Assembly (NCBI RefSeq): GCF_019969845.1
Contig: NZ_JAHXYR010000007.1
Location: 1-64,000 of the forward strand
DNA from: Sphingobacterium sp. GVS05A
GTDB taxonomy: Bacteria > Bacteroidota > Bacteroidia > Sphingobacteriales > Sphingobacteriaceae
Reading direction: 5' to 3'
Length of the DNA: 64,000 nt
Positions 16,144 to 25,543 of the stretch are shown here, in pieces. Below the pieces are notes generated by a model that was not told the origin of the DNA, searched no databases, and saw only the letters and a list, made by a program, of their open reading frames with translations. A program made the translations under genes and the position numbers. Position 1 is the first letter of the stretch. The number at the start of each line of letters is the position of its first letter.

Positions 16144-16174
16144 CAAATATAGATGTAAAAGGCTTTCTCGTCAA
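16144..16174 (-). promoter_or_regulatory. Promoter of the bacilliredoxin gene
   Basis: On the minus strand TTG (16172-16174) is followed after 20 nt by TATATTTG (16144-16151), an excellent Bacteroidota promoter. The predicted leader is about 100 nt. The -33 element is only 11 nt downstream of the stop of the preceding kinase gene. Confidence 0.6.
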
Positions 16175-16184
16175 GGTGCTTGTC

Positions 16185-16739
16185 TCAAATCAATGTCAGA
16201 AAATCGTTAACAGCTGTTAAACCATTTACCAGTCGCTGCTGTCCCTCCCCTGAGATAATGCGATATTGACCACCGACGGCTTCTAACTCTGTTTTCCATA
16301 TCTCCATAAAATGTTCTCGTTGCTCTGGAAAATCTCTTAATGGATCGTCTTGCCAAGGTAGATCTATATCCATCAGTAGGTATAGGTCATAGGGGTGTTG
16401 CTGAATCTTATCGGTAACCTCTTTGGGGGTATGATTGAATAGATGGTCAGACCAGATTTTCACGGTCATAAAAGTGGTGTCACAGATTAGGATGTTTTCC
16501 TTTGCTAATGGAAGGAGTGCTTCTTCCAAAGCAACTTGTCCATAAAACATATTGACCTCATCCTGCAACGTATATTTATTATTGAGACTCTGACAGTAAT
16601 AGCGCGAATACTCCGGTACACAGACTGTTTGAAATTTTTCAGCGAGATACTGTGCCATGGTTGACTTTCCTGTAGACTCGGGGCCTACGACGGCAATTTT
16701 TATTAACTCTTTTCCCACATCTATCTTTTTGATAGGCAA
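16185..16739 (-). CDS. NadR-like nicotinamide riboside kinase (P-loop ATPase)
   Basis: 184 residues. The Walker A motif GPESTGKST opens an AAA_28/NadR C-terminal-type kinase domain, with CDTTFMTVKIW, DLYLLMDIDLPWQDD and a LRDFPEQRE lid-like segment. In NadR this domain phosphorylates nicotinamide riboside to NMN. The neighbouring upstream gene is the riboside transporter pnuC, two bases away, which strongly supports that role; the kinase would trap imported riboside. The only usable upstream start is TTG at 16739; a GTG seven codons inside is possible. The adenylyltransferase domain of full NadR is absent. Confidence 0.8.
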   Translation of the reverse strand: MPIKKIDVGKELIKIAVVGPESTGKSTMAQYLAEKFQTVCVPEYSRYYCQSLNNKYTLQDEVNMFYGQVALEEALLPLAKENILICDTTFMTVKIWSDHLFNHTPKEVTDKIQQHPYDLYLLMDIDLPWQDDPLRDFPEQREHFMEIWKTELEAVGGQYRIISGEGQQRLVNGLTAVNDFLTLI

Positions 16740-16741
16740 TA

Positions 16742-17344
16742 TTACGCAAAATTTTTATAGGTTTTTTGCCAGTCACGGTAACCATTCCAGGCAATAATGG
16801 CGAATACGAGATACAGTACAGCTGTTAGCATAAGCTCTTTGTGTATATACAATGGGATATAGCAGATATCGACAAAAACCCAGAGAATCCAGTTCTGAAG
16901 TACTTTCCTCGTCATTAAAAACTGAGCGACAAAGCTAACTGAAGTACAGAATGCGTCAATATAAGGGACGTCGGAATTTGTTTTACTGTCCAAAAGGTAG
17001 CCTATTGCGGCTGTCAAAAAGATAATGACAAGTATGCTCAAGATGAGTTGATTTCTATTGGCCTTAACAATCGGTCTCTTTTTTTCTTCCTTTCGCTTAT
17101 GCCAGTAATACCAGCCATATACGGCTGTGGACAAAAAATAAAATTGGAGTATGGTGTCACCATAAAGCCTTGCATCATAAAAAAGGATGGCATAGGAGAC
17201 CACACTGATAATGCTAATTGGCCAGTTCCATATATTTTGTCTTGCGGCCAAATAAACACAAAGAAAGCCAGTTAGCGTACCTAACCATTCGAGCCAAGTA
17301 GTTTGGGCAAATTGACTGGCAATCTGCTGAAAAAAATCCTGCAT
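16742..17344 (-). CDS. pnuC: Nicotinamide riboside transporter PnuC
   Basis: 200 residues with about seven hydrophobic segments. Family motifs are NIWNWPISIISVVSYAILFY, the aromatic YGWYYW cluster and FVAQFLMTRKVLQNWILW. PnuC facilitates entry of nicotinamide riboside, and net uptake depends on phosphorylation by a cytoplasmic kinase, here encoded two bases downstream. A candidate promoter lies in the 52-nt gap before it, so the pair is probably its own operon. No recognisable NAD-responsive riboswitch precedes it. Confidence 0.92.
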   Translation of the reverse strand: MQDFFQQIASQFAQTTWLEWLGTLTGFLCVYLAARQNIWNWPISIISVVSYAILFYDARLYGDTILQFYFLSTAVYGWYYWHKRKEEKKRPIVKANRNQLILSILVIIFLTAAIGYLLDSKTNSDVPYIDAFCTSVSFVAQFLMTRKVLQNWILWVFVDICYIPLYIHKELMLTAVLYLVFAIIAWNGYRDWQKTYKNFA

Positions 17345-17367
17345 CTGGTGTGTTAAAAATTACACCT

Positions 17368-17396
17368 TAAAGATACAAAGTCTGCCTTAGAATCAA
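17368..17396 (-). promoter_or_regulatory. Candidate pnuC promoter
   Basis: Minus-strand TTG (17394-17396), 18 nt, then TATCTTTA (17368-17375), which differs from TAnnTTTG only at the last base. The leader would be about 20 nt. Confidence 0.4.
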
Positions 17397-17870
17397 CTAC
17401 TGCACCTGTTTATTGGCGCAATTGGTGCTCGCAAAAGACTCAGGTTTGGCCTTAAATACGAACCCCATACCCATAATATATCCCATGGCTTCTTTGAGGG
17501 CTACATTTGACTGAAAATTTGGATTGGTGTTGATGTCGGCGTGGACTTCTAGGTCTACTTTGTGTTTTTCGAGGAGGGGGCAGAGTTGATAGGCGATGTC
17601 GATGGATTTTTGGACTTCGAGTAGCATCCGTTCTTTAATACTCATTCGGTGATGCCTTTTGTCCCGTTGGATAAACATAAATCCACCTTTATGTTCCCTG
17701 AGAAAGACGATGACGGTGGCGAAGTCGATGATTCCTCTCTTTACTTGGGAATCGGTGCCGATATAAACCTTGAGCTTGTTCCCTAGGGCGTCTTCTCGTT
17801 TAATGACTTCCTCAACAGCATCGAAAATCGTAGAGCGAATGGATTCGCCATTGTATTTTTGCCATCTCAT
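17397..17870 (-). CDS. YkuK family RNase H-like protein (DUF458)
   Basis: 157 residues. KVYIGTDSQVKRGIIDFATVIV and EVHADINTNPNFQSN are the conserved segments of the DUF458/YkuK family, which adopts an RNase H-like fold. The function is unknown; the acidic residues D in GTDSQ and D in HADIN are plausible metal ligands. The last residues (about 145-157) diverge from the family. It lies upstream of the pnuC pair, with a separate promoter between. Confidence 0.78.
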   Translation of the reverse strand: MRWQKYNGESIRSTIFDAVEEVIKREDALGNKLKVYIGTDSQVKRGIIDFATVIVFLREHKGGFMFIQRDKRHHRMSIKERMLLEVQKSIDIAYQLCPLLEKHKVDLEVHADINTNPNFQSNVALKEAMGYIMGMGFVFKAKPESFASTNCANKQVQ

Positions 17871-17973
17871 AGTGGTATAAATTAGATATATATAAATTAA
17901 ACTTCATCATTGATATAAATTTACTGAATTTCAATGATCTAAGTGTTAATTTAATTTTAAATAATTCTCCACA

Positions 17974-18621
17974 TTAATGAAGTTTTTCACCATAGGCCAG
18001 ATCTCCTGCATCGCCCAGACCGGGAACAATATAGGCTTTTGTTGTCAATTCATGGTCGACATCACCCACCCAGATATGCGCAGTCGGAACGAAAGCCTTG
18101 ACATGGTTTAATCCTTCTTCCGATGCAATTGCCGCAACAATATGCAGTTCTTTAATCTCATATTCGGCCAAAAGATCTTTACAACATAAGACAAGGCTCT
18201 TTCCAGTAGCCAGCATCGGATCGACGATGATAACTGTTCTATTATCTAAATTCGGTGTATTGACGTATTCTTTGTGAACTTCAAATTCGCCACTCTTTTT
18301 GGTGTGCCTATAAGCTGCGATAAAAGTATTGTCGGCTTGGTCAAAGATATTTAATAAACCTTGATGGAAGGGAAGTCCTGCCCTTAGAATAGTGGCTAAT
18401 ACCGGCTGTTCCATCAATAGCTGTGTCTTGGCAACGCCCAGGGGTGTTTCGACCTCCACGGGTTTAAAGGCCATGGTTTTGCTGATCTCATAAGCAAATA
18501 CTTCTCCGAGTCGTTCCAGATTCCGACGGAAACGCATGCGATCCCGCTGAATAGTAACATCTCTCAATTCTGCAATAAAATGATTTGCAATGCTATTTTG
18601 GGTAGATAGAATAGTGACCAT
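17974..18621 (-). CDS. upp: Uracil phosphoribosyltransferase
   Basis: 215 residues, full length. Converts uracil and PRPP to UMP in pyrimidine salvage. Seen are ATILRAGLPFHQGLL, the PRPP-binding VDPMLATGKS and the uracil-binding C-terminal VPGLGDAGDLAYG. Monocistronic; divergent from uvrB across 284 nt. A TATCTTTA box (plus 18648-18655) about 26 nt upstream of the ATG may be its -7 element. Confidence 0.95.
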   Translation of the reverse strand: MVTILSTQNSIANHFIAELRDVTIQRDRMRFRRNLERLGEVFAYEISKTMAFKPVEVETPLGVAKTQLLMEQPVLATILRAGLPFHQGLLNIFDQADNTFIAAYRHTKKSGEFEVHKEYVNTPNLDNRTVIIVDPMLATGKSLVLCCKDLLAEYEIKELHIVAAIASEEGLNHVKAFVPTAHIWVGDVDHELTTKAYIVPGLGDAGDLAYGEKLH

Positions 18622-18700
18622 GACGTGCGTGCTAGTTCTGTTAAAGCTAAAGATAGTAAATAATCAACTGAAAGTAATAACATCTGCGGCATATTTATAG

Positions 18701-18735
18701 TTTGATATAAAATGGTAAAAAAATTAGTAAATTTG
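18701..18735 (+). promoter_or_regulatory. Candidate uvrB promoter
   Basis: TTTG (18701-18704), 23 nt, then TAAATTTG (18728-18735). The spacing is at the long end for the phylum and the predicted leader is long (about 165 nt). Confidence 0.33.
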
Positions 18736-18905
18736 TGTGAAGACCATCTAAAATATGGCCCTAGACCACATGTTATAAAATCGTAACATTTATAGATTAT
18801 CATTGTGTGCGTGTGACGGATTTTTCTAAGCTGAAATTTAGCGATGCTTGAGTGCTGATGCTTAGCGAAAGGTCGAAATAGTTTTCTTTAAGAAATAGGA
18901 ATTGT

Positions 18906-20939
18906 ATGAAATTTGAATTGACATCAGAGTATAGACCGACAGGTGATCAACCAGAGGCAATCAAAGAATTGGTAGCAGGTGTGGACCAAGGTGAACAATA
19001 CCAGACACTCTTGGGGGTTACCGGATCCGGTAAAACATTTACTATAGCCAATGTAATTCAAGAAACACAGAAACCAACCCTGATATTAAGTCACAATAAA
19101 ACATTGGCGGCTCAGCTATATGGTGAATTTAAACAGTTCTTTCCGAATAATTCGGTTAATTATTTTGTTTCTTACTATGATTATTATCAGCCGGAGGCAT
19201 TTATTGCTTCCACGAATACTTACATTGAAAAAGACTTGGCGATCAATGAAGAAATAGAGAAGCTTCGATTGGCAACGACTTCATCATTGATGTCCGGACG
19301 ACGGGACATTGTTGTGGTTTCTTCGGTGTCCTGTATTTATGGTATGGGAAATCCCGAAGATTTTTCACGTTCAATTTTTCGTTTTGGGGTTGGAATGACA
19401 ATAACCCGGAATGCCTTTTTGCATAAACTGGTCGAAATCCTTTATTCTAGAACAACAACTGAATTTAAACGTGGTACTTTTCGTGTCAAGGGAGATACCG
19501 TAGATGTATACCCCGCTTACTTAGATTTTGCGATCCGTATCTCCTTTTTTGGTGACGAGATTGATGAATTGAGTGAGATCGATCCGGTATCTGGGAAGAC
19601 CTTGAATAAAATGGAGGATTTAGCCCTTTTCCCAGCGAACCTTTTCGTTACTCCGAAGGAGAAATTTAAGGAATCTATCTGGGCCATTCAGGATGAATTG
19701 ATGCAACGTAAAACACAGTTGGAGGAGGAAGGGCTTATGTTAGAAGCTAAACGGCTAGAAGAACGTGTGAATTACGATCTGGAAATGATGCGCGAACTTG
19801 GCTATTGTTCTGGAATAGAAAACTATTCTCGATTCTTTGATGGAAGACAGCCGGGGATGCGTCCTTTCTGTCTGCTGGATTATTTTCCGGAGGACTATCT
19901 GCTTGTTATTGATGAGAGCCATGTTACCTTGCCGCAGTTACGGGCCATGTATGGTGGTGACCGCTCACGTAAGGTCTCTTTGGTGGAACATGGTTTTCGA
20001 TTACCTGCAGCCATGGACAACAGGCCGCTCAACTTTCCGGAGTTTGAATCGTTGACCAATCAGACGATTTATGTTTCGGCGACTCCCGGAGATTATGAAT
20101 TGCAACAGACGGAAGGTGTCGTTGTTGAACAGGTCATCCGTCCGACAGGCTTATTGGATCCCATTATTGAGGTTCGTCCGGCTATAAATCAGGTGGATGA
20201 TTTCTTGGAAGAGGTCGACAAAACGATCAAGGAAGGAGGCCGTATCTTGGCTACGACCCTGACCAAACGGATGGCTGAGGAGTTATCCAAATATATGACC
20301 AAGTTGAATCTTAAAGTGCGTTATATACACTCTGAAATTAAGACTTTGGAACGTGTAGAGATTTTACGGGGATTGCGCTTAGGCGAGTTTGATATTTTAG
20401 TTGGCGTGAATTTACTTCGGGAGGGATTGGATTTGCCCGAAGTTACACTGGTGGCTATTCTCGATGCCGATAAAGAGGGCTTTTTACGTTCGGAGCGCTC
20501 ACTGATCCAAACGATCGGACGTGCTGCCCGGAATGATAAAGGACGGGTGATCATGTATGCGGATAAAATGACAGATAGTATGCGCGTAACGATAGAGGAG
20601 ACCAATCGACGTAGGGAAAAGCAAATGAACTATAATATAGAACATGGTATTACACCACGAACGGTTGGAAAGACCAGGGAAGAAATTCTGGAGCAGACCT
20701 CTGTCGCCGATTTCTCAGGCGTTGAGCAAAAGTTTTATGTTGAGCCAGATCCTACGCAGGCTATCGCAGCGGATCCTGTCATGCAGTACCTCAGCGAAAA
20801 AGATCTGAAAAAAGCGATTGATGCTGTTCGCAAGAAAATGGATAAAGCTGCGAAGGAAATGGACTTCTTGGAAGCCGCCAAATACCGTGACGAAATGTTC
20901 TCTTTGGAAAAGCTCTACGATGAGCGTTTTTCATCGTAA
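18906..20939 (+). CDS. uvrB: Excinuclease ABC subunit B
   Basis: 677 residues, usual length. The damage-verification helicase-like subunit of nucleotide excision repair, working with UvrA and UvrC. Walker A GVTGSGKTFT near residue 40, the beta-hairpin region YYDYYQPEAFIAST, the DESHVTLPQ Walker B region, helicase motif VGVNLLREGLDLPEV, QTIGRAARN, and a C-terminal UVR domain (about 640-672) that contacts UvrC. uvrA and uvrC are not in the window. Ended by a hairpin at 21001-21033. Confidence 0.97.
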   Translation: MKFELTSEYRPTGDQPEAIKELVAGVDQGEQYQTLLGVTGSGKTFTIANVIQETQKPTLILSHNKTLAAQLYGEFKQFFPNNSVNYFVSYYDYYQPEAFIASTNTYIEKDLAINEEIEKLRLATTSSLMSGRRDIVVVSSVSCIYGMGNPEDFSRSIFRFGVGMTITRNAFLHKLVEILYSRTTTEFKRGTFRVKGDTVDVYPAYLDFAIRISFFGDEIDELSEIDPVSGKTLNKMEDLALFPANLFVTPKEKFKESIWAIQDELMQRKTQLEEEGLMLEAKRLEERVNYDLEMMRELGYCSGIENYSRFFDGRQPGMRPFCLLDYFPEDYLLVIDESHVTLPQLRAMYGGDRSRKVSLVEHGFRLPAAMDNRPLNFPEFESLTNQTIYVSATPGDYELQQTEGVVVEQVIRPTGLLDPIIEVRPAINQVDDFLEEVDKTIKEGGRILATTLTKRMAEELSKYMTKLNLKVRYIHSEIKTLERVEILRGLRLGEFDILVGVNLLREGLDLPEVTLVAILDADKEGFLRSERSLIQTIGRAARNDKGRVIMYADKMTDSMRVTIEETNRRREKQMNYNIEHGITPRTVGKTREEILEQTSVADFSGVEQKFYVEPDPTQAIAADPVMQYLSEKDLKKAIDAVRKKMDKAAKEMDFLEAAKYRDEMFSLEKLYDERFSS

Positions 20940-21361
20940 ATGAGATATACTTACTTTTTAATAAGGCAGTATTAAAAAGGTAAATTTTGTGATAAATGGG
21001 CAAGGTTCAGGTTCTTTATGGATTTGAACCTTGTTTTTTATCATTCACTGAGATTTAGATCAGCCCCTGATTTAAATTTTGATTTGAGATCTAATGCATT
21101 AGTTATGGTACAGGTCTATTTTCCTTTTATGTTGTGCGCACCCACTTATGATTTCTTACTGAGTATTCAATTCTCAGGAGGGGACTTTTACTTCTTTGGA
21201 TAGCCTTTCCTTATGATCTATTTTTCGTGTGAAGGCGGCTTACCTGCTTAAAAATAGCTGGCATTTTATTGCGTAATATTGTTCAAATGTTAACATATTT
21301 TGCAAAAATCAAATTCTTCTCAGTAAATTAGAGCTTTAATCTAAACTAAAGCATACTTACA
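20940..21361. other. Spacer between uvrB and proB
   Basis: 422 nt without a gene. It holds the uvrB terminator (21001-21033) and an AT-rich region before proB. No full TAnnTTTG box was found near proB; a near match lies around 21293-21302. No structured leader was recognised. Confidence 0.5.
21001..21033 (+). terminator. uvrB terminator
   Basis: CAAGGTTCA (21001-21009) pairs with TGAACCTTG (21025-21033) across a 15-nt loop and is followed at once by six T. Confidence 0.75.
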
Positions 21362-22393
21362 ATGAAAAAGCCTATTCTCGTTGTCAAATTTGGATCGGCT
21401 TCTATTACCACGAAAGAGGGAGAAGTTGATGAACGTATTGTTTTGGAGGTTGCTCGGCAGATTGCTTCTTTGCAGAAGAAGTACAATATTGTCCTGGTAT
21501 CTTCAGGTGCTGTTGCTGCCGGCAAGCGTTTTCTCCCCAGTTATACAGGTACATTGTCGGAACGAAAGGCGGCGGCCGCCATCGGAAATCCGATATTGAT
21601 TAATACGTATTCCACCTACTTCAGGCCTTTTAAGATTTCGTTGGCGCAAAGCCTATGTGAAAGACATCATTTTTCCAATCGGGACCAGTTCCTCCAGTTA
21701 AAGAATACCTATGAGGAACTGTGGCGCAATAATGTTATCCCGATAGCAAACGAAAATGATGTGGTGAGCAATAAAGAGTTGAAGTTCTCGGATAACGATG
21801 AATTGGCCACGTTGATTGCTGTTGGATTTGGTGCTGAAAAATTACTGTTTAGTACTTCTGTTCCAGGCGTATTGGATGCAAATAATAAAATCATAGAAAA
21901 GATCGAAACCATTGACCGGGATGTTCTGGGATTGGCAAGGAAAGATAAATCTGCGGTAGGATTAGGAGGGATGACCTCAAAATTGAATTTTGCACGCCTA
22001 GCTAATCAGATGGGAATTGAAGTGGTTATTTTTAGCATGCAGACTGAAGATGCGATCACGAAAGCGATCAAACATGAGACAGGTACCTTGTGCTTGCCGG
22101 AGCGTAAAAAGATCTCCTCACGAAAAAAATGGTTGGCGAGTGGAAGCCTAATTAAGGGTGAACTGATGGTGGACCGAGGTGCTGAAGAGGCTTTGTTGAA
22201 ACATAAAAGCTTACTCGCTGTTGGTGTAACGCGTATTGTTGAACATTTTGAGAAAGGAGAGGTGTTGAACATTGTGAACCTCGATGGTCTGACAGTGGCT
22301 GTGGCCCGGGCGAAAATGGATTCATCGTTGTTATCTCAGTCCAGTAAAAAGAATTTAGAAATTGCGCATGCAAATGATATCGTATTGTTATGA
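21362..22393 (+). CDS. proB: Glutamate 5-kinase
   Basis: 343 residues. Phosphorylates glutamate in the first step of proline synthesis. The amino-acid kinase fold shows VKFGSASIT at the N-terminus, VLVSSGAVAAGK, ANENDVVS and GLGGMTSKLNFA. After about residue 255 a PUA-like domain follows (GSLIKGELMVDRGAEEALL), a little shorter than in the 367-residue E. coli enzyme. The TGA stop overlaps the ATG of proA (ATGA), so the two are translationally coupled. Confidence 0.95.
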   Translation: MKKPILVVKFGSASITTKEGEVDERIVLEVARQIASLQKKYNIVLVSSGAVAAGKRFLPSYTGTLSERKAAAAIGNPILINTYSTYFRPFKISLAQSLCERHHFSNRDQFLQLKNTYEELWRNNVIPIANENDVVSNKELKFSDNDELATLIAVGFGAEKLLFSTSVPGVLDANNKIIEKIETIDRDVLGLARKDKSAVGLGGMTSKLNFARLANQMGIEVVIFSMQTEDAITKAIKHETGTLCLPERKKISSRKKWLASGSLIKGELMVDRGAEEALLKHKSLLAVGVTRIVEHFEKGEVLNIVNLDGLTVAVARAKMDSSLLSQSSKKNLEIAHANDIVLL

Positions 22394-23640
22394 GTGAATC
22401 AATAATTGAACAATTGAAGGCGGCAGCTAAGGCGAAACAATTCTTGCAACAATTTGCTCCAGATGCTAAAAAGGTCACTTTGGAGGCTATCGCTGCGGCA
22501 CTTGTTGAAGAAGAGGCCCTAATCCTGCATGCGAATAAAATTGACCTGGATCTTATGGATGATGGAGATCCAAAGAAAGACCGTCTTCTGCTGAATAGTG
22601 ATCGCTTACAGGCACTATCAGCTAGCGTAAAACAGATTGCTGATCTAGCAGATCCGACCGATCAGCTGTTGCTCAAGAAAATTTTGCCCAATGGATTAGA
22701 AATAGAGAAAATAACTGTCCCGCTTGGTGTTGTTGGTGTGATCTATGAGTCCCGCCCGAATGTTACAATAGATGTAGCGGCGCTTTGTATCCAGTCAGGT
22801 AATGTTTGTTTGTTGAGAGGTGGTTCTGATGCGCAATATACAAACGAGGCCTTGCTGCACGTTATCCATCGTGTATTAGAAGCAAATGGTATTCCCACAG
22901 ACATTGTGCAATTGCTGCCTGTAGCGCGTAAATATGTATCGGAATTGCTGGAAGCAACTAAATATGTCGATATTATTATTCCACGCGGTTCACAGTCCCT
23001 GATAGATTTTGTTCGGGCAAATGCGAAAGTCCCTGTTATAGAAACTGGTGCTGGTGTATGTCATACATATGTGGATAAAACTGCTGATCTCGGGATGGCC
23101 GCAAAAATTGTAGCCAATGCAAAGATCTCCAGACCATCGGTATGTAATTCTTTGGATACGGTTTTAGTGGATAAGGAAGTGGCACCGGAATTTTTGGCTA
23201 AACTAGCGCCTTACCTTGAAAATGCTTCGGTGGAAGTGTTTGCAGACCCCATTGCCTATGAATTATTGGCGCATCAAAAATTTTCAAATTTAGTGGCCGC
23301 CGAAGAAGCAGATTTTGGAAGAGAATTTCTAGATTTGAAGTGTTCGATAAAAACAGTCAATGGATTGGATGAAGCTTTGGAACATATCGAAAAATATTCA
23401 TCAAAACATTCGGAGTGTATTGTGTCTTCACATGAATTGACTATCGAACGATTTTTGAATGCAGTGGACGCAGCAGCGGTATATGCGAATGCTTCAACTC
23501 GTTTTACGGATGGTGGTGAGTTTGGATTGGGAGCAGAAATAGGTATTTCAACACAAAAACTGCACGCACGTGGTCCTTTTGCATTAGAGAAGTTGGTAAC
23601 AGAAAAATGGATTGTCCGTGGCAATGGACAGATTCGATAA
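22390..23640 (+). CDS. proA: Gamma-glutamyl phosphate reductase
   Basis: 416 residues. NADPH-dependent reduction of the ProB product to glutamate semialdehyde. The aldehyde-dehydrogenase fold shows VPLGVVGVIYESRPNVT, CLLRGGSDA, IIPRGSQSL, the catalytic cysteine in SRPSVCNSLDTVLVD and TRFTDGGEFGLGAEIGIST. It starts inside the proB stop codon and is followed after 12 nt by a small unknown gene. Confidence 0.96.
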   Translation: MSESIIEQLKAAAKAKQFLQQFAPDAKKVTLEAIAAALVEEEALILHANKIDLDLMDDGDPKKDRLLLNSDRLQALSASVKQIADLADPTDQLLLKKILPNGLEIEKITVPLGVVGVIYESRPNVTIDVAALCIQSGNVCLLRGGSDAQYTNEALLHVIHRVLEANGIPTDIVQLLPVARKYVSELLEATKYVDIIIPRGSQSLIDFVRANAKVPVIETGAGVCHTYVDKTADLGMAAKIVANAKISRPSVCNSLDTVLVDKEVAPEFLAKLAPYLENASVEVFADPIAYELLAHQKFSNLVAAEEADFGREFLDLKCSIKTVNGLDEALEHIEKYSSKHSECIVSSHELTIERFLNAVDAAAVYANASTRFTDGGEFGLGAEIGISTQKLHARGPFALEKLVTEKWIVRGNGQIR

Positions 23641-23652
23641 TAGATCGACAAA

Positions 23653-24057
23653 ATGGGGATAAGTTTTAAAAAAGATTTAATGGTGCGCTGGGTGGAAGAT
23701 ATTGGAAAATTTCTTCGTATTTGGATTGACGGTTACGATGCTTTTGCGGAACCGAGTGATCCCACCGTATTTGACGATGCTTATCAGAAGTTTTTTGAAA
23801 AAGACCGTGGTTTTTATTTGGGTCTCTCCGAAGATGAACTTACAACCTATTCAAAAGAGGAACTTCAGGCACAGCAGTTACATCCACTGGCATTGACCTT
23901 ACTATTTGATGGCTTGAATGCAAACGGTGAAGAACAGCAGAATTTATTGCGAAAAGCAAAACTCATCTTAAATTTGGCTATGGCTGAAACGGCGAGTTTC
24001 TCTTTTCAGGATTATCAATACCTGTCGATGATAGATGGTAAATTGAATAATCAATAA
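23653..24057 (+). CDS. Hypothetical protein, third gene of the proBA operon
   Basis: 134 residues, not recognised. It is predicted soluble, with no signal peptide or membrane segment. The sequence is acidic and mostly helical, with WVEDIGKFLRIWIDGYDAF near the start, a DELTTYSKEEL stretch and a helical hairpin toward the C-terminus (KAKLILNLAMAETASFSF). The 12-nt distance from proA and the shared terminator at 24056-24095 place it in the proline operon. The frame has normal composition and an ATG start. A role in proline synthesis is inferred only from position. Confidence 0.75.
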   Translation: MGISFKKDLMVRWVEDIGKFLRIWIDGYDAFAEPSDPTVFDDAYQKFFEKDRGFYLGLSEDELTTYSKEELQAQQLHPLALTLLFDGLNANGEEQQNLLRKAKLILNLAMAETASFSFQDYQYLSMIDGKLNNQ

Positions 24058-24095
24058 AAATCCTGTCCCTTTCTTTGAGAAGGGACAGGATTTTT
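24056..24095. terminator. Bidirectional terminator between the proBA operon and acyl-CoA dehydrogenase
   Basis: A 16-bp perfect stem (24056-24071 with 24080-24095) with core TCCTGTCCCTT, an 8-nt loop and A/T tails on both sides, between convergent genes. Confidence 0.85.
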
Positions 24096-24120
24096 ATTTT
24101 AAGTTATACGATGAACATGC

Positions 24121-25257
24121 TTAACGTAAGATTTCCCGTGCAATAACCAGTCTTTGTATCTCAGAAGTACCCTCATAGATCTGTGTGATCTTGGCATCAC
24201 GCATTAATCTTTCTACATGATATTCTTTCACATAACCATAACCGCCATGGACCTGAACAGCTTCGACAGTATGTTTCATGGCTACTTCAGAAGCGTGTAG
24301 CTTGGCCATCGCAGCTTCTTTTCCATAAGGTAGACCTTGATCTTTGGTCCATGCCGCTTTATAGGTCAACAACCTCGCCGTTTCGATATCTACTTCCATA
24401 TCCGCTAGTTTAAATTGGATCGCCTGATGTTCTGAAATTGGTTTGCCAAATGTTTTACGTTCTTTGGAATAGGCAAGTGCAAGATTATATGCTCCGGCTG
24501 CAATACCCAACGCTTGTGCTGCGATACCTATACGTCCTCCATCGAGTGTTTTCATGGCAAATTTGAACCCAAAACCATCTTCACCGATACGATTTTCCTT
24601 GGGTACTTTGACATCCGAAAATAGCAACGAATGCGTATCTGAGCTTCGGATTCCCAATTTATTTTCTTTTGGTCCAATTGTGAACCCAGGTAATCCTTTT
24701 TCAACAATTAATACATTGATTCCTTTATGGCCTTTTTCTGGATGAGTCTGTGCAATGACGAGGTAAATATCAGCGTGACCACCATTGGTAATCCAGTTCT
24801 TCGTGCCGTTCAGTATATAGTGGTCACCTTTGTCTTCGGCTGTTGTATGTTGCGAGGAGGCGTCCGATCCAGCTTCAGGCTCAGAGAGTGCAAATGCGCC
24901 CAGTTTTTCGCCTTTGGCCAATGGAACAAGGTATTTTTGTTTTTGCTCTTCTGTTCCAAAAGCATTCAGTCCATAGAGTACCAAAGAATTGTGTGCGGAA
25001 ACAATAACGGCTGCGGATGCGTCAATTTTGGCGATTTCCTCCAATACAAGTACATAGGCTAAGGTATCCATACCAGCACCACCATAGGCTTCAGGTGTCA
25101 TGATACCCATAAATCCAAGGTCGGCCATCTGTCTGACAAAATCTGTCGGAAATTTGGCTTCTTCATCCCGTTGTATTACACCCGCTTTTAGTTCTTGGGC
25201 AAACTCCCGTGCTGCATCACGGATCATTTTATGTTCTTCGCTTAATTCAAAGTTCAT
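24121..25257 (-). CDS. Acyl-CoA dehydrogenase
   Basis: 378 residues, normal length. An FAD enzyme that makes the alpha-beta double bond in an acyl-CoA and passes electrons to ETF. It shows FALSEPEAGSDASS, TKNWITNGG, the flavin-contacting VEAVQVHGGYGY, and IYEGTSEIQRLVIARE with the catalytic base E362. It resembles the short-chain/branched-chain group, but chain-length preference is not readable. Monocistronic, ending at the bidirectional terminator. Confidence 0.93.
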   Translation of the reverse strand: MNFELSEEHKMIRDAAREFAQELKAGVIQRDEEAKFPTDFVRQMADLGFMGIMTPEAYGGAGMDTLAYVLVLEEIAKIDASAAVIVSAHNSLVLYGLNAFGTEEQKQKYLVPLAKGEKLGAFALSEPEAGSDASSQHTTAEDKGDHYILNGTKNWITNGGHADIYLVIAQTHPEKGHKGINVLIVEKGLPGFTIGPKENKLGIRSSDTHSLLFSDVKVPKENRIGEDGFGFKFAMKTLDGGRIGIAAQALGIAAGAYNLALAYSKERKTFGKPISEHQAIQFKLADMEVDIETARLLTYKAAWTKDQGLPYGKEAAMAKLHASEVAMKHTVEAVQVHGGYGYVKEYHVERLMRDAKITQIYEGTSEIQRLVIAREILR

Positions 25258-25473
25258 GATATCTCAATTTTATGGTCTATAACTTATCATAACTGTAACT
25301 CTTTACTTAATCGTCGCGAAGCAAAAAATGTTTTAGCATCGCGGCATTGGCGCTAATTTCAGTCCTTTTTTGGGGAAAGAGCTAGCTTATAATCAAATAT
25401 ACAAAATATATATTATGCTTGCATAGTATTTAATTAGCGTTTTTTCATCTCAATTTAAAAAAGTAGGGAATTA

Positions 25474-25504
25474 TTTGTTTGCTAAATTTAATCTACTATA
25501 TTTG
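25474..25504 (+). promoter_or_regulatory. Promoter of the peroxiredoxin gene
   Basis: TTTG (25474-25477), exactly 19 nt, then TATATTTG (25497-25504). This is the canonical Bacteroidota arrangement and predicts a leader of about 33 nt. Confidence 0.68.
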
Positions 25505-25543
25505 TAGAGTATGTGGTTTTGAACATATTTAAAAGATAAGATT

